A program made the translations under genes and the position numbers. The notes under the pieces are model-generated. The model had not been told where the DNA came from. It ran no database searches and was given only the letters and a program-made list of their open reading frames with translations. Shown here piece after piece: positions 14,872 to 24,487 of a DNA stretch of 28,836 nt. Origin of the DNA: a virus. Location: IMG/VR virus record IMGVR_UViG_3300032731_000215, positions 1 through 28,836 of that record. One strand, 5' to 3'. Every line of letters starts with the position of its first letter. Positions within the stretch are counted from its first letter, which is position 1.

Positions 14872-17132
14872 TGGCAGAAGTAAAATACCAAACTGGAGAC
14901 CCGACACAAAGAGCTCCGTTCTTCGACTTTGGTGGTGGGCTGAACACGACTGATCCTCCCCATTTGATTAAAGATAACCAACTAACTAGGGCTGATGATG
15001 TAATAATAGAGGGTTCTACTTTAAAAAAACGACTGGGAACACAACAGATAGGTGCTACTTTATCAGCCAAGGTATCGGGTCTATATGGTTATAAACAATA
15101 CGACGGTGATATAAAACTGATGGCTTCGGCTAGTACGGGTGTGTATTACGACAGTGCTGGGACGTGGACTATTATATATGGTACAACAACAGCTGCTCAC
15201 AACGTGGAGATGCAGACATATTTAGACAAAGTATTTGTTGCTAATGGTATAGATTTATTACAGAGCTGGGATGGGGACGCAGTTGTTTCGGGGACTTCTG
15301 TAGCTCCAGATCATACGGCTGAAAACTTTACTGCCGTGGCTCACGGTTTATTAGATGACGACAGGATAAGGTTTGCAGGCACTCTTGTACCAACTGGGTT
15401 ATCATTCTCTACTACCTACTATGTTATTAATAAGGCAGCTGATACATTTCAAGTAGCTTTAACTTCAGGTGGTGCAGCGGTTACTTTTACTGCTAACGGT
15501 ACAGCGGTGACTGTTACTGAATATATGCACGAGTATTCTGGGTTGCCAGTTGCCAGTGCTGCGGCTACCGATCAACCACATTACTTGGAAAGTTTTAAGG
15601 AACGCCTAATAATGGCCAACACTGACAGTTATCCTTATCGGGTCTACTACACGGCAGCAGGAGCGTCCACTATTTCGACTACTGATTATTTTGATGTAGA
15701 CTCCCCCATAACTGGCTTAAAAGTCTATAAGAATTATTTATATATATTCACATCTGATGAGATGTATCGTGTTGATGGATTTGTATTTAATGGTGCTGGT
15801 TCGGAGGCACAAAGAGTTAATAGATTAAGTCTTGGTGTAGGGACAATATCACACCGCTCTATCGAGGTCGTTAATAACATTATGTATTTTCTTGATAGTA
15901 ATGATATTTATGCCTTTGATGGTAGCGCGGCTTATCCCATAGCTAGTCCTATTATCCAAGAGACCTTTGACAATCTATCTAAGCCAGAATTAGCTAATGC
16001 CTGTTCCGGACGACAAGGTGATAAATATATTCTTACTGTACCTAATGAAGTTATTACAACCACAACTGGTACAGTTTGGGCTACGTTTGTCTGGGGGGTT
16101 GATAGTTGGGGATATAATGAAGATACTGAATTTAAGTCTTACGATACCCTAGTTTTTGATACTAATGCTAAATCGTGGGTTAAGTATCAGAATTATAATG
16201 CCAATGTTTATGCTAATGTCGAAGACGATAACCAAGATGAACAATTATATTATGGTGACGGTGCGTTTGTTTGGTTGACTAATACTGGTTATGCGACCGT
16301 TGAAAAGAATCTGGTTGTTAATCATTCCTTTGAAACTGGGACGGCAGGTAATACTCCAACAAGCTGGACAGAAACAGTGGACGCAGGGACAGCTAGTGCA
16401 ACTAAGGAAACAAGTAACCGCTCTCTAGGATCATTTGCCTTAACTGTTAGTAAGAGTACGGGGTGTAGCTCGGTGTTGGCTTATCAAAACATAACAGCCA
16501 CGGCCGCCAGTAAGTACCAGTTATCCGGATTTATCAAGACTTCTCACATAGGAGACGCAGACGAAATAGAGATCCAAGTTATTAATGCCTCAACTGCCGC
16601 AGATTACGGGACAATCTCAGTTGGCGATAAAGACAATCGTGGTGGACGATATTGGTATAGAGAAGTGACTGTACCCACGGCGGTTACAGCTATTAGAATA
16701 CAATGTGTTGATACTTCGTCAGGTGATTCTATAGCTTACTTTGATGATGTCAGGCTATGTAAGTATGAGGACGTAGTTGGTACTAATGACGGACTGATAA
16801 GTATGGACGTAAGGACTAAGGCTTTTACCTTTAATGCTCCTAGTCGGAAGAAGATAATCAAGGAGTTGTTTATATTAGCCAAGTCTAGTTCACAATATAA
16901 TCTTGATGAGACTACTTATCCTTTAACCTATGGCTATGCTGACGGTCTTTATAACGATTTCACTACGGGAACAATTACTATGGACGAGGAAGAAGATCAT
17001 GTTGAGAAGTATATCAAGACTAGATCAAAGTCTAAGTTTCAAAGATACCAGTTTACAAATACAGAACCGCTCAACCCGATAGATATCTTTGGCATAGAGA
17101 TAGAATTTATACCAGTTAAATCTTTTAGATAA
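14871..17132 (+). CDS. Tail nozzle-like protein with inserted carbohydrate-binding domain
   Basis: This 753-residue protein begins with FFDFGGGLNTTDPPHLIKDNQ (17-37) and LKKRLGTQ (51-58), the usual opening of podoviral tail nozzle or stabilisation proteins (T7 tubular B / P22 gp10 type), followed by beta-propeller-like strands such as YLDKVFVANGIDLLQSWDG, NYLYIFTSDEMYRVDG and IMYFLDSNDIYAFDG. Two inserts stand out. Residues about 146-216 (FTAVAHGLLDDDRIRFAG to AVTV) are a small beta unit seen in many phage proteins. Residues about 480-631 (NLVVNHSFETG to SIAYFDDVRLC) look like a complete family 4/9-type carbohydrate-binding jelly roll. The main fold resumes with GLISMDVRTKAFTFNAPSRKK. It would close the tail channel and touch the cell surface. 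Confidence 0.8.
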   Translation: MAEVKYQTGDPTQRAPFFDFGGGLNTTDPPHLIKDNQLTRADDVIIEGSTLKKRLGTQQIGATLSAKVSGLYGYKQYDGDIKLMASASTGVYYDSAGTWTIIYGTTTAAHNVEMQTYLDKVFVANGIDLLQSWDGDAVVSGTSVAPDHTAENFTAVAHGLLDDDRIRFAGTLVPTGLSFSTTYYVINKAADTFQVALTSGGAAVTFTANGTAVTVTEYMHEYSGLPVASAAATDQPHYLESFKERLIMANTDSYPYRVYYTAAGASTISTTDYFDVDSPITGLKVYKNYLYIFTSDEMYRVDGFVFNGAGSEAQRVNRLSLGVGTISHRSIEVVNNIMYFLDSNDIYAFDGSAAYPIASPIIQETFDNLSKPELANACSGRQGDKYILTVPNEVITTTTGTVWATFVWGVDSWGYNEDTEFKSYDTLVFDTNAKSWVKYQNYNANVYANVEDDNQDEQLYYGDGAFVWLTNTGYATVEKNLVVNHSFETGTAGNTPTSWTETVDAGTASATKETSNRSLGSFALTVSKSTGCSSVLAYQNITATAASKYQLSGFIKTSHIGDADEIEIQVINASTAADYGTISVGDKDNRGGRYWYREVTVPTAVTAIRIQCVDTSSGDSIAYFDDVRLCKYEDVVGTNDGLISMDVRTKAFTFNAPSRKKIIKELFILAKSSSQYNLDETTYPLTYGYADGLYNDFTTGTITMDEEEDHVEKYIKTRSKSKFQRYQFTNTEPLNPIDIFGIEIEFIPVKSFR

Positions 17133-17145
17133 TTAACAAAAATAT

Positions 17146-17652
17146 ATGGGAGTACCAAATGTAGTAGCGGATGGCAACACGTCAGACGCTGACAACGACA
17201 TTAATGAGAACATGGACGCAATTACTGACGGATCAGCTTTTACGGCTATCAGTAACAATATTGTCTTTGACAACACTAAGGGGATAAATATTGATGACTC
17301 GGCTGGGACACCGAGACAGGTGCTATCTATGGACACGAGTGATTGTTTCGAATTAGGTAGAATGAGAAGACAAGGTGGTAGTGCCACAGCTTGGGCAACA
17401 ACAGGGACAACAAATTACACTACGGGTGATTTTACTATCCAATGTGGAGCGGTAAGTAATGGGGGGAGTGCTGCAACAACAATTACTTTCCCAACAGCTT
17501 TTTCTTATACTCCGATTGTTACTGCTAATCCTTCAGGTGCAATTACTGGTAACCCATTAACTATAACAGCAGTATCTACCACACAAGTTACGCTTAATAA
17601 TAATGATGCTACCGCTATTAATATTCACTGGATAGCAATGGGAAGTATTTAA
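17146..17652 (+). CDS. Small tail-fibre-like protein
   Basis: This 168-residue protein has an N-terminal part with repeated Asp/Asn (NTSDADNDINENMDAITDG) and a C-terminal domain, about 95-168, with ITFPTAFSYTPIVTANPSG, TQVTLNNND and closing INIHWIAMGSI. The FP..F..TPIV and final W.A.G pattern is typical of the trimeric C-terminal domain of many phage tail fibres and spikes. The absence of a long shaft suggests a short fibre tip or spike attached to the nozzle encoded 14 bases upstream. The start follows AATTAACAAAAATAT. No enzymatic motif is visible. Confidence 0.72.
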   Translation: MGVPNVVADGNTSDADNDINENMDAITDGSAFTAISNNIVFDNTKGINIDDSAGTPRQVLSMDTSDCFELGRMRRQGGSATAWATTGTTNYTTGDFTIQCGAVSNGGSAATTITFPTAFSYTPIVTANPSGAITGNPLTITAVSTTQVTLNNNDATAINIHWIAMGSI

Positions 17653-17660
17653 TTTTACTG

Positions 17661-18155
17661 ATGACAGACGAACTCCTAAAAACTGAAGATAAACACCAAG
17701 ACCTAACTGATGCAGGCCAGTATACCCACGCTGAGCTAGATGATTATATGGAGCGTCTAGTAGCTAAGGGAACGAGGACAGTACAGATAGCCGAAACAAC
17801 AGTGTTAACTCTAACAAATCAAAGTGATGTTTCCGCAACAGAATTAGACTTATCTAGTTATGTAACGCCCAGAACATTTATAGTCCATCTTAGGTTAAGT
17901 ATGCAGGATAGTGGATCAGCAGCTGGACAGACTTATATAGCAGTTAGGAAAAATGGTGCAGCAGCTCCCAGTGATTTAGTTTGTGAAGGCCATCAAGTTA
18001 ACGATATAATAGGATATGAATCTGGTCCTGTTAGATGTGACTCTGATCAGAAAGTCCAGTATGCTATAGATGCTTCAGGGGCAGGGACAGCGAATGTAAC
18101 AATAGTCCTATTCGGCTACGAAGAAGGAATCTGGAACTACCAACAAGAGGAATAA
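17661..18155 (+). CDS. Putative fibre-associated beta-sandwich protein
   Basis: This 164-residue protein has a helical N-terminus (residues 1-36, with QYTHAELDDYMERLVAKG) and a beta-sandwich C-terminal part (about 40-160) with VLTLTNQSDVSATELDLSSY, RTFIVHLRLSMQD, TYIAVRKNGAA and ANVTIVLFGYEEG. An N-terminal helix that trimerises before a jelly roll is a common layout in phage receptor-binding proteins. The start has no recognisable Shine-Dalgarno and lies eight bases after the previous gene. It is probably a virion surface protein in the tail region; the family is not recognised with certainty. Confidence 0.65.
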   Translation: MTDELLKTEDKHQDLTDAGQYTHAELDDYMERLVAKGTRTVQIAETTVLTLTNQSDVSATELDLSSYVTPRTFIVHLRLSMQDSGSAAGQTYIAVRKNGAAAPSDLVCEGHQVNDIIGYESGPVRCDSDQKVQYAIDASGAGTANVTIVLFGYEEGIWNYQQEE

Positions 18156-18164
18156 TATAAATAT

Positions 18165-19220
18165 ATGGCACAATCAGGTGGGAGTATAAACTCCTTATTC
18201 AAAAAGTACTACGGACGTGACGCTACGGCTGACGAACGAAGTTATTGGGCTGGCAAAGATGCCCCCCAGCTTCGTGATGCCCTAATGAAGACAGACACAG
18301 GTGGAAAGAGACAGCAGATTAATAATCTTTTCCAGAGGTATTATGGTAGAGACGCGACTAAAGAAGAATCAGACAACTACGCTAAGGGTAAAGATCTAGA
18401 TATACTGGAACAGAAACTAGCTGAATCTCCTAGAGCCGAAACTTATACAGGTGAGAAGGAAGCTACCAAAGCTAAAGAGGACTACGAAGCTGAACAAGCT
18501 AAACGTAAAGAATATTACGAGAAAGAGTTTGAACCAGCATGGCAGAAGGAATACGAAGAGAGCGAAGCTGAATACAAACGCTCTGTTGAGGCTTGGCAAG
18601 ACAATCGTAATAAACTAAACGATCAATATAAGGATGCCGTAGAACGTGGAGACACGGACAAAGCCCAGTATATTAAAAGGTTATACGATGATTACAAGCA
18701 GAATGTATCTCGGATGGCCGATGATCGCCAAGTATATATAACTGATCTAGAAAAGAAGACAGGACAGAATCTAGGAGCAGCCGATGTTTCCTACGCTGAA
18801 CGTGGTTTATTCAGATCAGGTTCTAGAGAACAAAAGAAGGGGTATATCCAAGAGGAAGCTGAAGGTACTAAGGGTAAATATGAGACAGCCTATGGACGAC
18901 AGACAGAAGATGTAACTCAGCAAAAGGAACGTGGAGAGAAGGACTATATGACAGCCTACGAGAGACAGAAAGCTGACATGGCTAGTGATTATGGTTATGC
19001 AACCAAGGCTTCTGAGAGATCTAAGGCTGGTGGTGAAGCTGGTTGGGAAGCATATCAAAGAGACTGGGAGAAAAGAAAACAAGCACATGAGGCTGGCTAT
19101 TATGATACTGGTAAGTACGAAGGTCTGATCGGAACAGGCTATCAAGGATGGAAACCTCCTAGTAATCCTGTCTATGGAGCGATCAGTAAATCTGAATCTG
19201 CACAAAGAAAAAAAGCATAA
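18165..19220 (+). CDS. Probable internal virion (ejection) protein with DUF4214-like repeats
   Basis: This 351-residue protein begins with two tandem motifs resembling DUF4214: INSLFKKYYGRDATADERSYW (8-28) and INNLFQRYYGRDATKEESDNY (52-72). The following 200 residues are highly charged and helical, rich in Lys, Glu, Gln and Tyr, suggesting long coiled coils. The C-terminus is basic. Large helical proteins coded between tail genes and lysis genes in short-tailed phages are usually packed in the head and ejected into the cell. This and the next two genes form such a trio. The function is inferred from position and composition; the two repeats may be a protein- or envelope-binding module. Confidence 0.65.
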   Translation: MAQSGGSINSLFKKYYGRDATADERSYWAGKDAPQLRDALMKTDTGGKRQQINNLFQRYYGRDATKEESDNYAKGKDLDILEQKLAESPRAETYTGEKEATKAKEDYEAEQAKRKEYYEKEFEPAWQKEYEESEAEYKRSVEAWQDNRNKLNDQYKDAVERGDTDKAQYIKRLYDDYKQNVSRMADDRQVYITDLEKKTGQNLGAADVSYAERGLFRSGSREQKKGYIQEEAEGTKGKYETAYGRQTEDVTQQKERGEKDYMTAYERQKADMASDYGYATKASERSKAGGEAGWEAYQRDWEKRKQAHEAGYYDTGKYEGLIGTGYQGWKPPSNPVYGAISKSESAQRKKA

Positions 19221-19245
19221 TTAATATAAAAGAAAGGATACTTTT

Positions 19246-20244
19246 ATGGCATACGAACGAGACATAAAGAAAGAACAAAAGTCCCTCCAGGAGTTACTGG
19301 CTACTGGCGGGTTTAAGGAGGAAGATATTAAGACACCAGGGATGGAGGAGAATATCAGACGCAAAACCTACGGAACTTCACGCCCAACCTTCCGTAAAGA
19401 CTACGGTATTGATGAGATGGAGAAGAAAATTGATGAAGCTACTGGTAAATACGAGCAAAGAAGAGCTGGAGCTGGTAAGTATGCTGGTCAGTATGAGAAG
19501 AATCTAAGATCAGCCATACCAGAGTTAGCTGGTCAGCGTGGAGAAATGGAAGCAAAGTATGGTACTGAAGGCTCAGATACTTATATTAGAGATCCCTTTG
19601 CCCGCGAAGAAGCTATCCAAGGAGCCCAGACTAGCTCACGCATGACCCTAGGGGAAATGCTTAACAGGGCTATGGGAGTTTATCAGTCCCGTACCGCTGA
19701 ACAAGAGGCCGCTTTGGGTGGACTAGGACGTAAATATGAACGAGCTATGGGTGAGTACACTGGTGATGTAGAAGAAGCTCAGGGTCTTGACGCACAGGAA
19801 GCTCAACAAGGAGCAGTACGAAGACAAGTCGCCCAGCAGGAGTTTGAGAACCAGATGGCCATGAAGCAGTACGAGCTAGCCTTGATGTCAGCACAGAAAA
19901 GTGGTGGTAGAGGCGGTGGCGGCGGTGGAGGCAAGAAAGGTGGAGGCAGTGACTTTGAAGATTTTGTACAAAATATGCAAGACTTTGCTGAACCAGTAAC
20001 CTATAGACAGCTGTCTAGGGAAGACTTGGGCAGTAAATTACAAGTTGCTCACCCCAATATGGGTAAGGATCAGATTATGAGCTATGTGTATTCATATTTC
20101 CCAGATAATTCATTGATGCAGGAAGAGGGACAAGAACAGCCTACACAAGAAGAAGGTACGGAAACAGTTAAGGCTGACTGGCAGAGACCAGAAAGGAAAG
20201 GATATGAAGATAGATGGGGACGACAAACCTATGTAAACAGATAA
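19246..20244 (+). CDS. Probable internal virion (ejection) protein, glycine-rich linker
   Basis: This 332-residue protein is helical and charged for residues 1-215, with runs such as YEQRRAGAGKYAGQYEKNLRSA and QEAQQGAVRRQVAQQEFENQM, then has a nearly pure glycine/lysine stretch (about 219-235, GGRGGGGGGGKKGGG), and a second, more globular part with QVAHPNMGKDQIMSYVYSYF before a charged tail. It has a good Shine-Dalgarno (AAAGAAAGGA, seven bases before ATG), one of two such genes here. It lies one base before the 1136-residue gene, so the two are surely co-translated. Position and composition point to an ejection protein; no enzymatic motif is seen. Confidence 0.65.
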   Translation: MAYERDIKKEQKSLQELLATGGFKEEDIKTPGMEENIRRKTYGTSRPTFRKDYGIDEMEKKIDEATGKYEQRRAGAGKYAGQYEKNLRSAIPELAGQRGEMEAKYGTEGSDTYIRDPFAREEAIQGAQTSSRMTLGEMLNRAMGVYQSRTAEQEAALGGLGRKYERAMGEYTGDVEEAQGLDAQEAQQGAVRRQVAQQEFENQMAMKQYELALMSAQKSGGRGGGGGGGKKGGGSDFEDFVQNMQDFAEPVTYRQLSREDLGSKLQVAHPNMGKDQIMSYVYSYFPDNSLMQEEGQEQPTQEEGTETVKADWQRPERKGYEDRWGRQTYVNR

Positions 20245-20245
20245 C

Positions 20246-23200
20246 ATGGTAAGAATATCACGATCAAGTGGAAGCGGTGGCCGCTCTAGTGGCGGTGGTT
20301 TTCGTGGTGGCACGATAGATGACTTCTACTCAGAGGAGAACACCCCTAAGCGTATGCAGTACTGGTCTTCCAAGTATGAGGAACAAGAGCCTTATCGTGA
20401 TAAGCGAACAGGGAAGATGACTGATTCGAGAGTAGCTAAGTACTACAAGATGAAGATGGAGAACGAACTACTGGGTACTAAGTACGGCCTTAAGGATGTA
20501 GCTCGTCTGGCTGGTGAGGAAGCACCAGACCCAGAGAAAGAAAAAACTTCATGGCTGAAGAAACTATCCAGTATAATCACTTCTGGTGAGACTGGTGACG
20601 TAGCCTACAAACAGATTAAAGCCCGCAAAGAAGGTGGAGACTTTTCGAATATCGAGGCTCTTAAGAGCTATGGCAGGGGAGTAGGGAAGGGAATAACTGG
20701 CAAGGCAGGGGAGAAAAAGACATACAAAGATGTATTAAAATTATTAGGTGCTGGAGAACATAAGCTATCTAGTATCTTACCTTTCGTAAAAGATAAAACA
20801 CTAGCTGATGTTTTGCCTTCTTTGTACTCTGAGAGTGGCAAGGGAATCAAACTCAAAAAGGGCGGGATAGCTGACCCTGGACTTGATGTATCGGACGTAG
20901 GGGTAGCTGGTACTGCTCTTGATATAGGGCTTGATCCGTCAACTTATTTAACATTGGGGACTAGTGTCGCCCCAAAGATAGGTGGTAAGACATTATCTAA
21001 AGCAGGAACTAAGACGTTAAAGAAGGGCGTTAAGGATGTAGGTAGAAAGCAGGCAGAGATAGACTTAGCAAAGGTACTCGCAACTGGTGGCAAACAAGCT
21101 GACAAACTTGTAGATAAGGGTGGTATAAAGTATATGGGTAAGTCGATCGTACCTGGTAAGTATATAAAGAAGGCAGGGGAGAAGACAGGACTTACTAAAG
21201 CCAAGGAGGCAGTTCGTCTTAGTACACCAGTACAGGGGCTGGCTAAGGCTTTTAAGCGTGACGTGAGGGGAACAACAAAAAAGGAGGGGTTCGAGGCATT
21301 AACCGATACACTCCAGTCAGAACTCAGAGATCGTAAGGTTTACGAAGAAGCAGCTCTACTTAAAGGGGTTAAGGAGACATTAAAGCCTGGTGTATTAAAG
21401 AAAGCCATAAAGCCAGCGGAGCGAGATAATATGTATCGGGCTGTTATTACTAATACTACGAAGAATCTATCAAAGAAAGCACGACCAGCGGTAAAATCGA
21501 TGGTTGATGAATTGGCTAACATGGCCAAGATAGAGGGTAAGAAAGGCTACAATATACTACCGAACGTAAGGGAAAATTATCTACCACAGATATATAAGAA
21601 CCCAGCTAAAGCCAAAGTAATTTTGGATAAATTAAAGCCTACACTTAAAACTACTACCAGGCATTCCAAGGAAAGAGTCATAGATAGTGTGCTTGATATA
21701 CCAGCCATAGCTATGGCAGCTCGTGGTGTTAAAGTACCTATTAATAGGAAGCAGGCCGAGGGCATTATATTTGGTGACAAAGGAAAGCTTGCTAATAATC
21801 TTACGTTTAAAGACGTTCGCAAGGGTATTAAAGAGATCGGGCTAACACCTGAAACAGATATAGCCAAGGTGTTTGTTGCTCGAAAGAAAGCATCGCTTGA
21901 AGCTATAAGGAATATAGAACTGTTGAGAACCTTAGAAAAGAAATTAGGAAGTAAGTTGAGTAAGCGTGGCGTTGAGAAGGTACAGGAATTAGCAGATAAG
22001 AACCGTGGGTTGCTTGCTAAGATAGCTGCTATGGAAGCTGGTAAAGGCATGAAGTCTCTCAAGGGACTACCACCAGAAGTACAGGGCTTGGCTATGGTGA
22101 AGAACAAATCTATCCAAGAAGCGAAAGAAAAGTATGAGAAGCAACTCAGTAAGGTCGAGCGTAAATATAATGTCAATAGACTGGCAGACGATATTATTAC
22201 ATATAAATCTGGAACAGCTGGCAAGGTACGAATACCACGCTTCGTTGCCGAGAAACTAGACGAGCTGGAGAAGATGGGGATCAACGATGAGGGTATCAAG
22301 AAGATATTAAATGGCTGGAATAAAATCCAAAACGTATATAAGAAATACTTAACCGCTGTATTCCCAGGCTTTCATATAAGAAATAGTATATCTAATGTGG
22401 CCTTAAACTCTTTAGATGTAGGGCTTAGTGCTTTGAATCCTATATCACACTATACCGCTAACCGTGCGCTAATAGGTGGTAAAGGGAAAGTCACTACCAA
22501 ACTAGGAGAATCATATACCTATGGTCAACTGAAAGAATTAATGAAAAGACATAGTGTCACTAAGTCAGGGTTCTATGAGGGTGAGGCTAGAGATATGTTC
22601 GATGATAAATTGAGTAAGACTCTAACAGCCAAAGGATTAAAAGCTAAGGGCGGGAAGGTAATAGGAGCACCATTCAAGGGGGGTTATAAGGTTGGTAGTA
22701 TGATAGAAAACGAAGCACGAGCATTAAACTTTATAACAAATCTGAAGAAGGGCTTATCTCCAGAGGACGCAGCTAAACGAACAAAGCAGTTCCTGTTTGA
22801 CTACGACAACCTATCACAGTTTGAGAAGAATGTAATGCGGACAGCCATTCCTTTCTACACCTTTACCCGTAAGAATTTAGAGTTACAGTTAAAGATGCTG
22901 GTTAAGAAGCCAGGTGCTACGGCAGCACAACTTAAAGCTATAAGAGGCTTTGGTGAACCTATATCAGAAGACGAGAAGGGCATGGTTCCTGACTTTATTA
23001 GAGAACAACTTGGGGTTAAGAAGGGTGTTGACAAGTACGGACGACCGATCTATTACTCAGGTCTCGGCCTACCTATAGAGGAAACCATGCAGAAACTATC
23101 TGGCGATAGGTTAAAGAACTTCATGGGTATGCTCTCTCCCATAATTAAAGTCCCAATAGAGAAGACTACAGGTAAAGACATATTCAGAGAGAAAGACATT

Positions 23201-23656
23201 AAGGATATTAATAAGGCAGACGACATAGCATATCTCGTCGAGAAGCTACCAGGCGAGCAACAACGTAGAGCATCTATGTGGCTAGACCTACGTCCTAAAG
23301 AGAAGTCTGTTTATGTTAAAGGAGAAAAGGTTGGTACTAAGGTTGCTTGGACTGCTGATCCACAGAAGCTTTGGTTGTTGAGACAACTACCCACCTCCAG
23401 ACTTCAGACTACACTAGGTTATGTTGGCAACGAGGAGATGAGCGACAAACAAAAGCTAATGAAAATACTAACTGGTATTAAGGGCTACGCTATAGATGAG
23501 GAAACACAGAAGTACTTTGCGGAGAAGCCAGAGACAGATGCTTTAACGGAGATGCTAAAGCGCTACGGTATAATAGGACAAGAATCAGAAGCAAGCCCAC
23601 CATACATTAAAGAGAAGGGGTTAACTGAAGAAGCTATTAAAACTTATAGTAAATAA
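20246..23656 (+). CDS. Giant internal virion or polyvalent-type protein
   Basis: At 1136 residues this is the largest protein here. It opens with a Ser/Gly/Arg-rich stretch (SRSSGSGGRSSGGGFRGG), then a very basic, helical body with several Gly/Ala-rich amphipathic stretches (for example about 210-245, VGVAGTALDIGLDPS), which resemble membrane-active segments of ejection proteins. Near residue 706 is FPGFHIRNSISNVALNSLD and near 855-880 FDYDNLSQFEKNVMR followed by IPFYTFTRKNLELQLKML. These two motifs recur in very large phage internal or polyvalent proteins (LPD38-like region; assignment from memory). It probably enters the host with the DNA. No protease, polymerase or lysozyme active site was recognised. 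Confidence 0.68.
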   Translation: MVRISRSSGSGGRSSGGGFRGGTIDDFYSEENTPKRMQYWSSKYEEQEPYRDKRTGKMTDSRVAKYYKMKMENELLGTKYGLKDVARLAGEEAPDPEKEKTSWLKKLSSIITSGETGDVAYKQIKARKEGGDFSNIEALKSYGRGVGKGITGKAGEKKTYKDVLKLLGAGEHKLSSILPFVKDKTLADVLPSLYSESGKGIKLKKGGIADPGLDVSDVGVAGTALDIGLDPSTYLTLGTSVAPKIGGKTLSKAGTKTLKKGVKDVGRKQAEIDLAKVLATGGKQADKLVDKGGIKYMGKSIVPGKYIKKAGEKTGLTKAKEAVRLSTPVQGLAKAFKRDVRGTTKKEGFEALTDTLQSELRDRKVYEEAALLKGVKETLKPGVLKKAIKPAERDNMYRAVITNTTKNLSKKARPAVKSMVDELANMAKIEGKKGYNILPNVRENYLPQIYKNPAKAKVILDKLKPTLKTTTRHSKERVIDSVLDIPAIAMAARGVKVPINRKQAEGIIFGDKGKLANNLTFKDVRKGIKEIGLTPETDIAKVFVARKKASLEAIRNIELLRTLEKKLGSKLSKRGVEKVQELADKNRGLLAKIAAMEAGKGMKSLKGLPPEVQGLAMVKNKSIQEAKEKYEKQLSKVERKYNVNRLADDIITYKSGTAGKVRIPRFVAEKLDELEKMGINDEGIKKILNGWNKIQNVYKKYLTAVFPGFHIRNSISNVALNSLDVGLSALNPISHYTANRALIGGKGKVTTKLGESYTYGQLKELMKRHSVTKSGFYEGEARDMFDDKLSKTLTAKGLKAKGGKVIGAPFKGGYKVGSMIENEARALNFITNLKKGLSPEDAAKRTKQFLFDYDNLSQFEKNVMRTAIPFYTFTRKNLELQLKMLVKKPGATAAQLKAIRGFGEPISEDEKGMVPDFIREQLGVKKGVDKYGRPIYYSGLGLPIEETMQKLSGDRLKNFMGMLSPIIKVPIEKTTGKDIFREKDIKDINKADDIAYLVEKLPGEQQRRASMWLDLRPKEKSVYVKGEKVGTKVAWTADPQKLWLLRQLPTSRLQTTLGYVGNEEMSDKQKLMKILTGIKGYAIDEETQKYFAEKPETDALTEMLKRYGIIGQESEASPPYIKEKGLTEEAIKTYSK

Positions 23657-23657
23657 A

Positions 23658-23873
23658 ATGACCCAACCATCAAACAACGTCTTACTAGAGAAGATCGACA
23701 ACATAATCGATAGACTGGATCGCATGAACGATCACATGGTTAAGCTTAACGGTTCCGTCGCCAAGAACAGCAAGAACATATTTCTAGTTAAAAGTGTCTA
23801 TGCTGTCTTGTTGCCTATTTTAATGGCAGTAGTTGGTTTCATGGCTAATGCTTTACTTAATGTAATAAGATGA
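23658..23873 (+). CDS. XhlA-like holin or holin-associated membrane protein
   Basis: This 71-residue protein has a soluble helical N-terminus with heptads (LLEKIDNIIDRLDRMNDHMVKLN) and one C-terminal membrane segment (about 45-68, YAVLLPILMAVVGFMANALL), the layout of the XhlA family of lysis-associated proteins. It starts one base after the giant protein and overlaps the endolysin start by four bases (ATGA), which places it in the lysis cassette. It likely helps to release or activate the M23 enzyme by disrupting the inner membrane. Confidence 0.75.
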   Translation: MTQPSNNVLLEKIDNIIDRLDRMNDHMVKLNGSVAKNSKNIFLVKSVYAVLLPILMAVVGFMANALLNVIR

Positions 23874-24487
23874 GATCACCAGTAGACGAACCATATAGGT
23901 ACGGTTACAAACATGGACAGTGGACATTCTATGGTACAAGACATAAGGGTGTGGATCACTCTGTACCTAAAGGTAGGAATGTGTATGCTATGTTTGATGG
24001 TAGAACAGAGGTTAAGGTAGGATTCCAGGGTGGTAAACAGATATGGCTGTATTCGCACGACAATCGCTTTAGAGCACGTTCTATGCACTTAAGTAAGATG
24101 GTAGTCTCTTTCGGTCAGGAGGTCTTAGCGGGCGATGTGATAGGTCTGAGTGGCAATACAGGAGCGTTAACCACTGGTGCTCACCTTCATCAAGATCTAA
24201 TGATAGATGGTAAGTGGGTTGACCCTTTACTATATATAAATAATGATGACGACATGAACAAGAACGAAGTCATTGAACTATGCGACAAGCGCTATGCCAA
24301 GCGTGACGTACGCCTCAACCAAGACATGAAGGATGGGAGTGTGTGGGTAGTCAACCACGGCCTCAAGTATAAGCTATCCGAAAAGGACATAGCTTATCTT
24401 GGTTCGCTTCTAAAGGGAGAAGACTTGAGTGATGAGGAGCGAGTCTACCCAACGACCAAAGATATTCGTAAAGTATTAAAAATATGA
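23870..24487 (+). CDS. M23-family peptidase endolysin
   Basis: This 205-residue protein has an N-terminal M23 (LytM-like) zinc metallopeptidase domain, residues about 1-125. RHKGVD gives the HxxxD ligands H25 and D29, and GAHLHQDL gives the HxH pair H105 and H107; H73 in RSMHLS fits the additional conserved histidine. It would cleave cross-bridge or stem peptides of peptidoglycan. Residues 126-205 form a separate small helical region that may bind the wall. No signal peptide or membrane segment is seen, so it depends on the holins around it. It overlaps both neighbours by ATGA, showing tight coupling. Confidence 0.88.
   Translation: MRSPVDEPYRYGYKHGQWTFYGTRHKGVDHSVPKGRNVYAMFDGRTEVKVGFQGGKQIWLYSHDNRFRARSMHLSKMVVSFGQEVLAGDVIGLSGNTGALTTGAHLHQDLMIDGKWVDPLLYINNDDDMNKNEVIELCDKRYAKRDVRLNQDMKDGSVWVVNHGLKYKLSEKDIAYLGSLLKGEDLSDEERVYPTTKDIRKVLKI

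Noticed and set aside
21577-22299. Minus-strand open frame of 240 codons within the giant protein gene
   Set aside because: It lies wholly opposite a convincing + strand gene, no other minus-strand gene exists, and the product is a biased Ser/Leu/Phe-rich shadow.
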